Positions 1 through 7,721 of a stretch of DNA of 64,000 bases are shown piece after piece (within the stretch, counting starts at the first letter, position 1; every line of letters starts with the position of its first letter). The stretch comes from Gemmatimonadota bacterium (lineage in GTDB: Bacteria > Gemmatimonadota > Gemmatimonadetes > Longimicrobiales > Gaopeijiaceae), in assembly GCA_030428885.1 (NCBI GenBank), contig JAUIEJ010000016.1, positions 1 to 64,000 of the forward strand. Direction: 5' to 3'. The notes beneath the pieces are model-generated. The model searched no databases. It saw only the letters and a program-made list of their open reading frames with translations, and was not told where the DNA came from. The translations under genes and the position numbers were made by a program.

Positions 1-3
1 GCC

Positions 4-1551
4 ATGGACAGGTCTCGGGATTCCGCGGTGGCCCGCGTCCTGCAACCTGATCGAACGCCGTCCGCGAGCCCCCTCCCGCGCCCTCCGACTCTCGACCCGG
101 CGGGGGGCCGGGCCCCGAGATCTCCGAAGAGCGTCGCCATGGTTCCCTCCCGACTCCCGTTCTCACCGTGGTCCCCCACCGGGCCGCGCCCCCGCCCTCT
201 CGCCCTCGTCCGGGAGTCTGCGCCGGACTACTCGAGCTTCCGCGACCCGGCGGGGGAGCGGGCCGACGCCCTCCTGGACCTGGGCGATCGCATCGCCGAG
301 CTCGAGCGATCCATCGGCGTGGCCCAGGCCGAGATGATGCGGCTCGTCGTCGAGTTCGACGACGCCCGCGGATGGGAGGACGCCGGATTCCCCAACTGCG
401 CCGAGTGGCTGGCCTGGCGCACGGGCATGGGTAGGAACGCGGCCCGGGAGCGGGTGAGGACGGCCCGGGCGTTGGCCGGACTACCGCAGGCTACTGCGGC
501 GATGGCAGCGGGGGATCTGTCGTACGCCAAGGCCCGGGCCCTGACCCGGGTGGCCACGCCCGAAAGCGAGGAGCAGCTCCTCGAGCTGGCCCGGGCCGGG
601 TCGGCCGACAACCTGGAGCGGGTGGTCCGGGCGTGGAAGGCCATGGACGACGCCCGGGAACTCACCCTGGAGCAGGCCCGGCATCGCGCCCGGCGATTCT
701 CGGTGTTCGTTGACGAGAGCGGGAGCTACGTCGTGTCGGGGCGCCTCGATCCCGAGGCCGGCGCCCTGCTGATGCGGGCCGTGGAGGCCGCGTCGGACGT
801 GCTCTTTCGCGGAGAGGGTGAGCCGGAGGAGACGACGCCGGCCCAGCGTCGAGCCGACGCGGTGGGCCTCCTGGCTGAGCGGGCCCTGGCGGCAGGCTTC
901 GGCGACGACGCCCGGGGCACACGGGCCGACCGCTACCAGGTGCTGCTCCACGTGGAGCCCGACACGCTCGAGGCCCATCGGCCCTCGGGCCGCTCGGAGC
1001 TGGACGGGGTGCGGGTCTGCAAGGAGACGGCCCGCCGCCTGACCTGCGATGCGGGGATCGCGATGGTGGAGGGCGAAACCGGGGGACCGGACGTTACCGC
1101 GGTAACGTCCCAGGGGCCGACCGCCCCGTCCGCCGGCCGACGCACCCGCACCATCCCCCCCGCTCTTCGCCGCGCTTTGCTCGCGAGAGACCGCGGCTGC
1201 CGCTTCCCCGGCTGCGGCAGTCGCTTCGTGGACGCCCATCACATCGTCCACTGGGCGGACGGGGGCCCCACGGAGCTGTCCAATCTCGTGCTGCTGTGCG
1301 GTCATCATCACCGCCACGTCCACGAGAGGGGCATGCGCGTCTGCCTCGATCGCAAGGCCGCCGTGGTGTTCTTCACCGCCGACGGGCGCGCCATCGCCGG
1401 AGCCCCGGCCCCCGACCACGAGCCCGCCACCGACCTGCCGCCGGCCCCGGAGTCCCCTACCCCGTGTCCTGGCGCAGCACGCTACATCCGCGACCGCGAC
1501 ATTCCCTGGGACATCGAGGCTGGTGCGTGGGAGGCGTTGGACACGGGGTGA
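4..1551 (+). CDS. DUF222 / HNH endonuclease family protein (13E12-type)
   Basis: A 515-residue protein. The helical DUF222 region begins near residue 85 (an ERADALLDLGDRIAELE stretch) and runs to about residue 300. A C-terminal HNH nuclease domain lies near residues 395-440, with paired CxxxxC cysteines (CRFPGC), the DAHHIVHWADGG core and the LCGHHHRHVHE end. HNH domains of this family cut DNA, but the biological role of DUF222-HNH proteins is not settled; they are often multi-copy in high-GC genomes. The first 45-80 residues are proline/arginine rich and unlike the family, so ATG at 139 or a later start may be the true one; the ATG at 4 is three bases from the window edge. A perfect 22-bp palindrome sits in the linker before the HNH domain. 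It ends 19 bp before the convergent tRNA gene. Confidence 0.85.
   Translation: MDRSRDSAVARVLQPDRTPSASPLPRPPTLDPAGGRAPRSPKSVAMVPSRLPFSPWSPTGPRPRPLALVRESAPDYSSFRDPAGERADALLDLGDRIAELERSIGVAQAEMMRLVVEFDDARGWEDAGFPNCAEWLAWRTGMGRNAARERVRTARALAGLPQATAAMAAGDLSYAKARALTRVATPESEEQLLELARAGSADNLERVVRAWKAMDDARELTLEQARHRARRFSVFVDESGSYVVSGRLDPEAGALLMRAVEAASDVLFRGEGEPEETTPAQRRADAVGLLAERALAAGFGDDARGTRADRYQVLLHVEPDTLEAHRPSGRSELDGVRVCKETARRLTCDAGIAMVEGETGGPDVTAVTSQGPTAPSAGRRTRTIPPALRRALLARDRGCRFPGCGSRFVDAHHIVHWADGGPTELSNLVLLCGHHHRHVHERGMRVCLDRKAAVVFFTADGRAIAGAPAPDHEPATDLPPAPESPTPCPGAARYIRDRDIPWDIEAGAWEALDTG
1089..1110. repeat. Perfect 22-bp palindrome inside the HNH gene
   Basis: Two abutting 11-bp arms, GGACGTTACCG followed by its exact reverse complement. 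It falls in the low-conservation linker between the DUF222 and HNH parts (codons about 362-369). A perfect 22-bp palindrome without spacer is unlikely by simple chance, but its function is unknown. Confidence 0.6.
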
Positions 1552-1569
1552 GGCCGGAAGGCCTCGCGA

Positions 1570-1642
1570 AGCTGGCGAAGGGACTCGAACCCCCAACCTG
1601 CTGATTACAAATCAGCTGCTCTACCAGTTGAGCTACGCCAGC
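1570..1642 (-). tRNA. tRNA-Thr (anticodon UGU)
   Basis: Read on the minus strand this folds as a full cloverleaf: acceptor GCTGGCG pairing with CGCCAGC, D-arm GCTC/GAGC, anticodon stem GCTGA/TCAGC with loop TTTGTAA (anticodon TGT, threonine ACA codons), a 5-base variable loop and a T-loop TTCGAGT. Position 1570 supplies the discriminator U. The 3' CCA is not encoded, so it must be added by a CCA-adding enzyme. Confidence 0.95.
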
Positions 1643-1703
1643 GCGCCCCGAAGGTAGCGCCGGCGGAGGAGGGCTTCCAGCACCGCCACCCGCGCCCCGT
1701 CGG

Positions 1704-2312
1704 TCAGCGGGAGAAGCGCAGGCTCCACGCACCCCGGAGATCGCCCGGGGCGTATCCACGGGCCTGATCGTCGGGGTACAGCTCGGCGAGCTTGGCCAGG
1801 GTTTCGTCGCCCACGTCGGACCCCTCCACGCCGTGGCACGCCAGGCACGGCTCCTGGATCCGGATGGGGGCGTAGTAGGCCACAGTGGAGGCGTCGACTT
1901 CACGCACCACCGGGCCGATCTCCTCGCCGGCGTCCAGCGCGGAGGCCCACCCGGCGATGACGCCGGCCTCGTCCGTGTCGGCCCGGTTTTCGGGATTCCG
2001 AGGGCGATCGGTGGCTCGACGGATCGCCACGTCGTAGACGGCCGAGAGGCTGTCGGTGAGGGCGTAGGCGGCGGTGTTGCAGACGTCCAGGGCCTGGATC
2101 GGCCCTCCAGCCTGCATGGCCGCACTCAGCTTCCCCCGGAGCGTGGCGAAGGTCGTGTCCTGGATCGAGCGGCCCCGTTCGACCCAGGGGCCGGGGTCGA
2201 AGGCCACCACGTCGGCGGGGGCGGTCTCGGGAGCGGGTTCGTCGGCGGGGCTGCCGCACGCGGCGACGAGGACGAGGCACACGGCGGCGGGGGCCGCGGT
2301 GGTTCGGGACAT
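1704..2312 (-). CDS. DUF3365-type c-haem lipoprotein (Tll0287-like)
   Basis: A 202-residue exported protein. The N-terminus is a lipoprotein signal ending in a lipobox (LVAAC, Cys19), followed by an acidic proline/alanine spacer. A single c-type haem motif, CLACH, lies at residues 156-160, set in the sequence context (YYAPI then EPCLACH) of the DUF3365/Tll0287-like haem fold. Known relatives are periplasmic haem sensor or electron-transfer domains. It starts 7 bp after the stop of the OB-like gene upstream, so the two are probably co-transcribed. I cannot tell sensing from electron transfer; no fused kinase or cyclase is present here. Confidence 0.85.
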   Translation of the reverse strand: MSRTTAAPAAVCLVLVAACGSPADEPAPETAPADVVAFDPGPWVERGRSIQDTTFATLRGKLSAAMQAGGPIQALDVCNTAAYALTDSLSAVYDVAIRRATDRPRNPENRADTDEAGVIAGWASALDAGEEIGPVVREVDASTVAYYAPIRIQEPCLACHGVEGSDVGDETLAKLAELYPDDQARGYAPGDLRGAWSLRFSR

Positions 2313-2319
2313 CGTCGGC

Positions 2320-3009
2320 CTACCTCCCGGGGTCGACCCGAAGTCCCTCGGCGAAGAGGATTCGGTCGAAGGTCCGATTCAGGGTCGGGCTGGCGAATCC
2401 CTGCATGAGGGCGCCCCCGTTCCACGCCGCGGTCTGGCCCTCCTCCACGGGGAGCTGCGTGCCGGCGAGCCACATCTCCTCGCCGTCCACGTCCACCCGG
2501 AGGTAGCTGTATCCTGCAGCGTGAATGACCTCGAGCACCGTGCCCGAGGCCGCCGCTGCGGAGCCCGAGGACGGCGCCGCCGGCACCGACGCCGCGGCTC
2601 CTCCGGCCCGGGTCTGGAACGCGTTCAGAAAGAGGATGCGGTCGAAGGTCCGATCGAGGGACGCGGCATGGAAGCCCTCCATGCCCATCCCACCGGCCAG
2701 CGACACCTGGTCGCCGTCGGAGAGAGGGGTCTCGGGGCCCGCCACCCAGATCTCGGCCCCGTCGGTCTCCACCCGGGCGTAGGTGTAGCCCCCCGAGTCC
2801 ATGGTCTCGAGGACCGTGGCGAAGGGCCCGGCCGCCGCCGCGGCGGGCGCCACGGCCGCGCCGTTGAGGGGCGGATGGCCCTCCGGAAGCTGGGCTCCGG
2901 GAGCCAGGGGGCCGGCCGAAGTCGAGGGCGCGGGCGACGGCCGGTCGAGAAGGATCAGGGCCATGGCCACCAGGACCAGCGCGCCGAGGGCGAGGGTGGA
3001 ACGCTGCAT
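2320..3009 (-). CDS. Exported protein with two tandem NrfJ/OB-like repeats
   Basis: Starting at the ATG (MQRSTLAL), this is a 229-residue protein with one N-terminal hydrophobic segment (anchor or signal peptide). It contains two clearly homologous units of about 70 residues, one around residues 75-145 and one around 155-225. Each has the pattern TVLE-x-(M/I)-GGY/AGY-(T/S)Y, then W-(V/L)-AG, then G-x-x-(M)-x-GF and RTFDRILF. This pattern matches small OB-fold proteins found beside cytochrome c maturation or nitrite-reductase genes (NrfJ-like). Internal duplication is visible by eye. Its neighbour is a c-haem lipoprotein 7 bp away, which supports a joint periplasmic redox or haem role; the exact activity is unknown. 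An in-frame start further upstream exists but would add an arginine-rich tail before the hydrophobic segment. Confidence 0.75.
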   Translation of the reverse strand: MQRSTLALGALVLVAMALILLDRPSPAPSTSAGPLAPGAQLPEGHPPLNGAAVAPAAAAAGPFATVLETMDSGGYTYARVETDGAEIWVAGPETPLSDGDQVSLAGGMGMEGFHAASLDRTFDRILFLNAFQTRAGGAAASVPAAPSSGSAAAASGTVLEVIHAAGYSYLRVDVDGEEMWLAGTQLPVEEGQTAAWNGGALMQGFASPTLNRTFDRILFAEGLRVDPGR

Positions 3010-3128
3010 GGATCGACGTCTCTTCGGGGAACGGGACCGACGTGCAATCTTCCGAACGCTGTACCGGTGGCCCGCCCGTGGCAAGGGGTGGACCGCCGCC
3101 CCACTCCCCCGCGCCGATCCGGACCGCC

Positions 3129-4412
3129 GTGGCCCCTGCCGACACCCTGAATCGACGCATCGTCGCCCTGGCGCTTCCTGCGCTGGGCGCTCTGGCCGCC
3201 GACCCCCTCGTGTCCATGGTCGACACGGCGTTCGTAGGGCGCCTGGGCGTGGTGCCCCTGGCGGCCCTGGGGGTGAATGCCTCGGTGTTCTCCCTGGCCT
3301 TCGTGGTCTTCAACTTCCTCGCGTACGGGACCACACCCATGGTGGCCCGGTCCGTGGCCCGGGGAGATCACGCCCGGGCGGGGCGCCTCGCCGTGGAGGC
3401 CCTCACCCTGGCGCTCCTGACGGGCGGTGTGGCCCTGGCCGTCCTGCAGGCGGCGGCGGGGCCCATTCTGGAGGTCATGGGCGCCACCGGCGATCTGCAG
3501 GAACCGGCGCTGGTCTACCTGCGGATCCGGGCCCTGGCCGGCCCTGCCGTCCTCCTCATCACGGCGGGCCACGGCATCTTCCGCGGCTGGCACGACACCC
3601 GGACGCCGCTGGTGGTGACGCTGGGCCTCAACGCGGTGAACCTCGTCCTGGATCCCCTCCTCATCTTCGGTCTGGGGTGGGGACTCGCGGGCGCGGCCAT
3701 CGCCACGGTGGTGGCCCAGTGGGCCGGGGCGCTGGTCTTCGTGTTCCTGATCCTCGGACCCCGGGCCGAGGCGCTTGGCGTCCGCCTCGTGGCCCCCCGA
3801 CCGGCCGACCTGGTCCCCCTCCTCCAGGTGGGGGGCGCCCTCCTGATCCGAACCCTGTCGCTGGTGGGCACCATGACCCTCGCCACGGCCGTGGCTACCC
3901 GCCTGGGCACCCTGGCGGTGGCCGCCCACCAGGTGGCGACCCAGCTCTGGCTGCTGTTGGCCCTGGTCGTGGACGCCCTTGCCGTGGCAGCCCAGGCCCT
4001 GGTGGGAAGCGCCGAGGGGCGGGAGGCCCGGCGCGTCGCCAACCGACTCCTGGTCTGGGGGGCGATCCTGGGGGTGGGGCTCGCCGCCGCCTTCGGCGTG
4101 GCCCGCCCCTGGCTCCCACGGATCTTCACCGACGACCCCGACGCCATCGCCCGGGTGGACACCCTCCTGCCCTTCGTGATCTGGATGCAGCCTCTGAACG
4201 CCCTGGTGTTCGTCTGGGACGGCATCTTCATGGGAGCCGAGGATTTTCGCTACCTGGCCCTCCAGATGGTGCTGTCGGCGGCAGTGGCCGCCGCGATCCT
4301 GCTTCTGGTGGTTCCCCAGGGATGGGGCCTCGCCGGGGTCTGGTGGGGCATCGTGGCCCTCATGGGCGTCCGAGGCGTCACCCTCGCCCTGGGGCACCGG
4401 CGCATCGGTTAG
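3129..4412 (+). CDS. MATE-family (DinF-like) efflux transporter
   Basis: About 427 residues from a GTG start (VAPADTLNRRIVALALPALG). An ATG at 3042 would add 29 proline-rich residues that do not resemble the family and overlap the leader of the divergent gene. The protein has about twelve hydrophobic segments in two similar halves, with the family start pattern ALPALGALAADPLVSMVDTAFVGRLG and a second-half LRTLSLVGTMTLATAVATRLG-like region. MATE proteins export cationic drugs and metabolites using Na+ or H+ gradients; the DinF subgroup is the best match. Substrate cannot be read from sequence. It ends 6 bp before the convergent 4419-5027 gene. Confidence 0.88.
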   Translation: MAPADTLNRRIVALALPALGALAADPLVSMVDTAFVGRLGVVPLAALGVNASVFSLAFVVFNFLAYGTTPMVARSVARGDHARAGRLAVEALTLALLTGGVALAVLQAAAGPILEVMGATGDLQEPALVYLRIRALAGPAVLLITAGHGIFRGWHDTRTPLVVTLGLNAVNLVLDPLLIFGLGWGLAGAAIATVVAQWAGALVFVFLILGPRAEALGVRLVAPRPADLVPLLQVGGALLIRTLSLVGTMTLATAVATRLGTLAVAAHQVATQLWLLLALVVDALAVAAQALVGSAEGREARRVANRLLVWGAILGVGLAAAFGVARPWLPRIFTDDPDAIARVDTLLPFVIWMQPLNALVFVWDGIFMGAEDFRYLALQMVLSAAVAAAILLLVVPQGWGLAGVWWGIVALMGVRGVTLALGHRRIG

Positions 4413-4418
4413 AACCTT

Positions 4419-5027
4419 CTAGTTCATCTCCACGACGTACTGGAAAGTATTGCCCACCGACCGGCCGTCGACTTCGACCACGACCACGCGGTCGCCGGCA
4501 TCGAACGTCACTTCGAACACCTCGCGCCCGTCGTCCTTCTGGTCCCGGGTGTCGTTGAAGACGAAGGACCCCTCGACCCGCATGGGACCGGTCTCGCCCT
4601 GGGAACAGACGGTGACCTCGGTGCGGGCGCGACCGTCGAGCTCCCGGACCCGCACGGTCGTCGGCCCGATCTTGTGGGCCTTGTCGGAGAGGGGCGGCGA
4701 CACCCACCGACGCGTGGCGCGGCTCATCACGTTGCCGCCCTGCATCTCGGCTCCGGGCAACAGCCGCCGGGTCCCCATGTCGGCCCAGGTTTCCCCGGCC
4801 TCCCGCTGCCACCGCCGTATGAACTCGGTGCCGAGGTACGGAAAGACCCAGTTCTCCCCCGCCCGGTTGAACCAATCCCAGGCCTCCTGAACCGTGGGGC
4901 CGGCCCGGTCGCAGCTCGCGGCCTGAAGCGGCACGGGGCGGAGCGGGGGCGAGGGATCGACCGTCGTCGGGCTCAGGACGGCGGCGGCCACGAAGGCCGT
5001 GGACCAGAACGCGGGGTGGATCGGCAT
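4419..5027 (-). CDS. Secreted protein of unknown function
   Basis: A 202-residue protein from the ATG at 5027. It begins with a hydrophobic segment that looks like a signal peptide (AFVAAAVLSP). The rest is mostly beta-like with alternating charged and hydrophobic residues, one conserved-looking WDWFNRAGENWVF stretch near the front and two cysteines that could form a disulphide in the periplasm. I do not recognise the family. It is the last gene of the long minus-strand block, 85 bp beyond cysS, with a hairpin between them that may end most cysS transcripts. A much longer open frame upstream overlaps cysS and is a GC shadow. Confidence 0.6.
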   Translation of the reverse strand: MPIHPAFWSTAFVAAAVLSPTTVDPSPPLRPVPLQAASCDRAGPTVQEAWDWFNRAGENWVFPYLGTEFIRRWQREAGETWADMGTRRLLPGAEMQGGNVMSRATRRWVSPPLSDKAHKIGPTTVRVRELDGRARTEVTVCSQGETGPMRVEGSFVFNDTRDQKDDGREVFEVTFDAGDRVVVVEVDGRSVGNTFQYVVEMN

Positions 5028-5051
5028 GGGACGAGCTCCGGGTGCGGCGTC

Positions 5052-5073
5052 GGGGGAACGGGCTCCTTCCCCC
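5052..5073 (-). terminator. Possible terminator hairpin downstream of cysS
   Basis: A 7-bp perfect stem (GGGGGAA/TTCCCCC) with an 8-base loop lies in the 85-bp gap after cysS. Further GC-rich bases can extend the base of the stem. There is no U-tract, so termination is only suggested. Confidence 0.35.
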
Positions 5074-5112
5074 AGATCGCGCCGCCGACGCCCGGAACCC
5101 GCCACCCCTCGG

Positions 5113-6549
5113 TCAGCCCTGGGACCAGCGCGTGCCCTGGGGCGTGTCTTCGAGCACGATGCCTCGCTCGGTGAGTTCATCGCGGATGGCGTCGGCCCGA
5201 GCCCAGTCCTTGTCGGCCCTGGCCTGCTTCCGGTCGGCAATCTTCTGCTCGACCCACGTGGCCAGATCGTCGTCCACGGCGTCGTCGGCCATGGCGAGTT
5301 CCAACAGACCGAACACCCGATCCATGGAGGCCAGGGCGTCCCGGGCGGCCTCCAGTTCGTCACTCCGGGCGCGACCCCCGGTGCGATCCAGGGACGTGTT
5401 CACGTCGCGGAGGAAACCGAAGAGCGCCGCGAGAGCCTCCGACGAGTTCAGGTCGTCGTCGAGGGCTGCCTCGAACGCCTCCAGGGCGGCCTCGGCGGCT
5501 GGGGCGAGACCGGCCGGCTCTGCCGCGTCGTCGACGGTCGTCTCGTCGTGGAGGCGCCGGTGGAGGGCCACCAGCCGCTGGACCGCCCGGGCGGACCCCT
5601 CGAGCCCGTCGAAGGTGAAGTTGAGCTCCTTGCGGTACTGGGCGCTGATCATGAGGTGGCGGATCGCCGCGGGGGCGTGCCCCCGCTCCACGAGTTCCGG
5701 CACCGAGTACACGTTGCCCAGGGACTTGGACATCTTCTGTCCTTCGACCCGGAGGTGTTTCGTGTGCATCCACGCCCGGGCGAAGATGTGCCCCGTGGCG
5801 CCCTGGGACTGGGCGATCTCGTTTTCGTGGTGGGGGAAGAGCAGATCCTCTCCCCCCAGATGCAGATCCAGGGTCTCGCCCAGGGCCCCCACGCTCAGCA
5901 CCGAACATTCGAGGTGCCACCCCGGCCGCCCCTCGCCCCAGGGGGAGTCCCATACCGCCCCCACCGCGCGATCGGCGTCCCGGGCGGCCTTCCACAGCAC
6001 GAAGTCCCGCACATCGTCCTTGTCGTACTCGTCGGCATCGATGCGGGACCGGCCCGTCTCGCCGTCGGCCCGGTTGCCCGAGAGGCGCCCGTACTCGGGG
6101 AACGCCGAGATGCGGAAATAGACCGAGCCGTCTTCGGCCCGATAGGCGAGCCCCTTCTCCTCCAGGCGGCGGATCCACTCCACCATCTCGTCCACGTGCT
6201 CCGTGGCCCGGGGCGTGTCGAAGAAGGGTCGGATCCCCAGGGTGGCGGCGTCGGCGAGGAACGCCTCGCCGTGGGGTGCCGTGAAGCTCCCGAGGTCGGT
6301 GCCGGCCCGGGCCGCACCCTCGATGGTCTTGTCGTCGACGTCGGTGAGATTCACCACGAAGCGGGGTTCGTACCCCTTCCACTCCAGATACCGGTGGAGC
6401 ACGTCGTAGGCGATGAACGTCCGGAAGTTGCCGATGTGGGCCCGGCCGTAGATGGTGGGGCCGCAGCCGTAGACCCGGACCACGGGCGGGTCGGCGGGCT
6501 CGAGGGGACGGACGGTTCGGGAGAGGGAGTCGTAGAGGCGGAGGGCCAT
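5113..6549 (-). CDS. cysS: Cysteine--tRNA ligase
   Basis: A 478-residue class I aminoacyl-tRNA synthetase that charges tRNA-Cys with cysteine in the cytoplasm. Visible marks are the zinc-site cysteine and HIGH-type motif near the N-terminus (VYGCGPTIYGRAHIGNFRT), the second zinc ligand region (GWHLECSVLS), HHENEIAQS, and the KMSKSLGN loop. The C-terminal part carries the DALR-type helical anticodon-binding region. Length is normal for bacterial CysS (about 460-480). The start MALRLYDS is chosen because it matches where the family begins; an upstream start would add 17 unrelated residues overlapping the previous gene's end. It follows the NTF2-like gene by 20 bp in the same transcription direction. 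Confidence 0.97.
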   Translation of the reverse strand: MALRLYDSLSRTVRPLEPADPPVVRVYGCGPTIYGRAHIGNFRTFIAYDVLHRYLEWKGYEPRFVVNLTDVDDKTIEGAARAGTDLGSFTAPHGEAFLADAATLGIRPFFDTPRATEHVDEMVEWIRRLEEKGLAYRAEDGSVYFRISAFPEYGRLSGNRADGETGRSRIDADEYDKDDVRDFVLWKAARDADRAVGAVWDSPWGEGRPGWHLECSVLSVGALGETLDLHLGGEDLLFPHHENEIAQSQGATGHIFARAWMHTKHLRVEGQKMSKSLGNVYSVPELVERGHAPAAIRHLMISAQYRKELNFTFDGLEGSARAVQRLVALHRRLHDETTVDDAAEPAGLAPAAEAALEAFEAALDDDLNSSEALAALFGFLRDVNTSLDRTGGRARSDELEAARDALASMDRVFGLLELAMADDAVDDDLATWVEQKIADRKQARADKDWARADAIRDELTERGIVLEDTPQGTRWSQG

Positions 6550-6569
6550 GGGGAACGGCGTGGGGAGGC

Positions 6570-7013
6570 TCAGGAGAAGACGCGGATCTCCTCGATGCAC
6601 CAGTCGTCGAGGATTCGTTCCAACGACACGAAGATAACGAACGACCGGGCCTCCGACGTCCCCGCATCACGAACCGTCCACACCAACTCCACCAGCCCCC
6701 GGGGCGGGTCGCCTCCCAGGGCCTCTCCGCGCCGGACCGCCACCTCTCCGCCGGGGCGCTCGGCCAGGAATCGGGACAGGGCCGCCCGAGCCTGCCGCCG
6801 GTTCACGCCCCGGTGATCGGCGCCGTCGAGGCTCAGGTGGATGCCCTCTTCGGGAAGAAACGGCACCAGGCCGTCGGCGTCGCCGGCGACCCAGGCCTCG
6901 GCCAGGGTGGCGGCGAAGCGGCCCAGGGCCTCCTCGTCCTGGGCTGCAGCGGGCACCGCGGCCCCGGGCATCAGGGCCCACCCCACGGCCACCGCCAGGA
7001 GGGCGCGCCTCAC
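6570..7013 (-). CDS. Small exported protein, probably NTF2-like fold
   Basis: A 147-residue protein from a GTG start (VRRALLAVAVGWALMPGAAVPAAAQ) that forms a GTGA overlap with the pyrF stop. It begins with a clear signal peptide ending in AAAQ. The mature part has the layout of an NTF2/SnoaL-like domain: an early helix (ALGRFAATLAEAWVAGD), a loop with DGLVPFLPEEG, then a strand-rich half ending in WCIEEIRVF. It most resembles DUF4783-type periplasmic proteins, though I cannot prove this by eye. Such domains usually bind ligands rather than catalyse, and the function here is unknown. It is translationally coupled to pyrF but need not share its pathway. Confidence 0.65.
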   Translation of the reverse strand: MRRALLAVAVGWALMPGAAVPAAAQDEEALGRFAATLAEAWVAGDADGLVPFLPEEGIHLSLDGADHRGVNRRQARAALSRFLAERPGGEVAVRRGEALGGDPPRGLVELVWTVRDAGTSEARSFVIFVSLERILDDWCIEEIRVFS

Positions 7014-7708
7014 GCGCCGGCTCCGGCCCGCATGGACTCCACCACCTGCACCACGGCCGCGTGTCGATCGTCGGCGCCGGTGATGGCCCGCCCCACCACC
7101 AGGTAGTCGGCCCCGTCCCGAACCGCCTGCTCCGGCGTGGCCACCCGGCGCTGATCGTGGGCCGGCCCGCCCTGGAGGCGGATCCCGGGGGTGACCAACA
7201 CCGCGTCGGGCCCCAGGGAGTCCCGCAGCGCCGAAACCTCGTGGGCCGACGACACCACCCCGTCGATGCCCGACGACCGGGCCAGGGTGGCCAGACGCCG
7301 GACCTCGGCCTCCACGTCGGAGACGGGACGTCCCCACACGGTGGAGAGCTCGTCGGCGGAGAACGACGTCAGCACCGATACGGCGAGAAGGCGGAGCCGC
7401 CCTCCGGCGGCCTCGGCCGCGGCGGTGAGCATGGGCTCGCCCCCGGTGGCGTGGACGGTCAGGAGTTCCACGTCCAGTTCCGCCGCGGCCCGCACTGCCC
7501 CGGCCACGGTATTGGGAATGTCCAGGAGCTTGAGGTCGAGGAAGACCCGCTTGCCCCGCCCGTGGAGGGCCCGCACCACACCCGGGCCGGCCCGGGTGAA
7601 GAGCTCGAGACCGACCTTGTAGAAGTCGACGTCGTCGCCCAGCTCGTCCACCAGGGCCAGGGCGTGGCGCTGGCTGGGCTGGTCGAGGGGGAGAATCAGT
7701 TCCGCCAC
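7010..7708 (-). CDS. pyrF: Orotidine 5'-phosphate decarboxylase
   Basis: A 232-residue enzyme that makes UMP from OMP, the last step of de novo pyrimidine synthesis. It shows the KVGLELF substrate-binding strand, the catalytic D-x-K-x-x-D signature (VFLDLKLLDIPNT) and the late VTPGIRLQG phosphate-binding segment. Length matches the bacterial short form. The GTG start (VAELILPLD) is chosen because it is preceded at good spacing by a GGAG ribosome site and gives the expected N-terminus; upstream in-frame sequence overlaps pyrD. It lies 13 bp after pyrD, the preceding enzyme but one in the same pathway, and overlaps the next gene by 4 bp (GTGA). Confidence 0.95.
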   Translation of the reverse strand: MAELILPLDQPSQRHALALVDELGDDVDFYKVGLELFTRAGPGVVRALHGRGKRVFLDLKLLDIPNTVAGAVRAAAELDVELLTVHATGGEPMLTAAAEAAGGRLRLLAVSVLTSFSADELSTVWGRPVSDVEAEVRRLATLARSSGIDGVVSSAHEVSALRDSLGPDAVLVTPGIRLQGGPAHDQRRVATPEQAVRDGADYLVVGRAITGADDRHAAVVQVVESMRAGAGA

Positions 7709-7721
7709 GGGGACTCCGGCC

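Noticed and set aside
4419-5363. A longer 314-residue start for the secreted unknown protein
   Set aside because: The extra 112 residues overlap cysS on the same strand in another frame and read as low-complexity; the ATG at 5027 begins a clear signal peptide.
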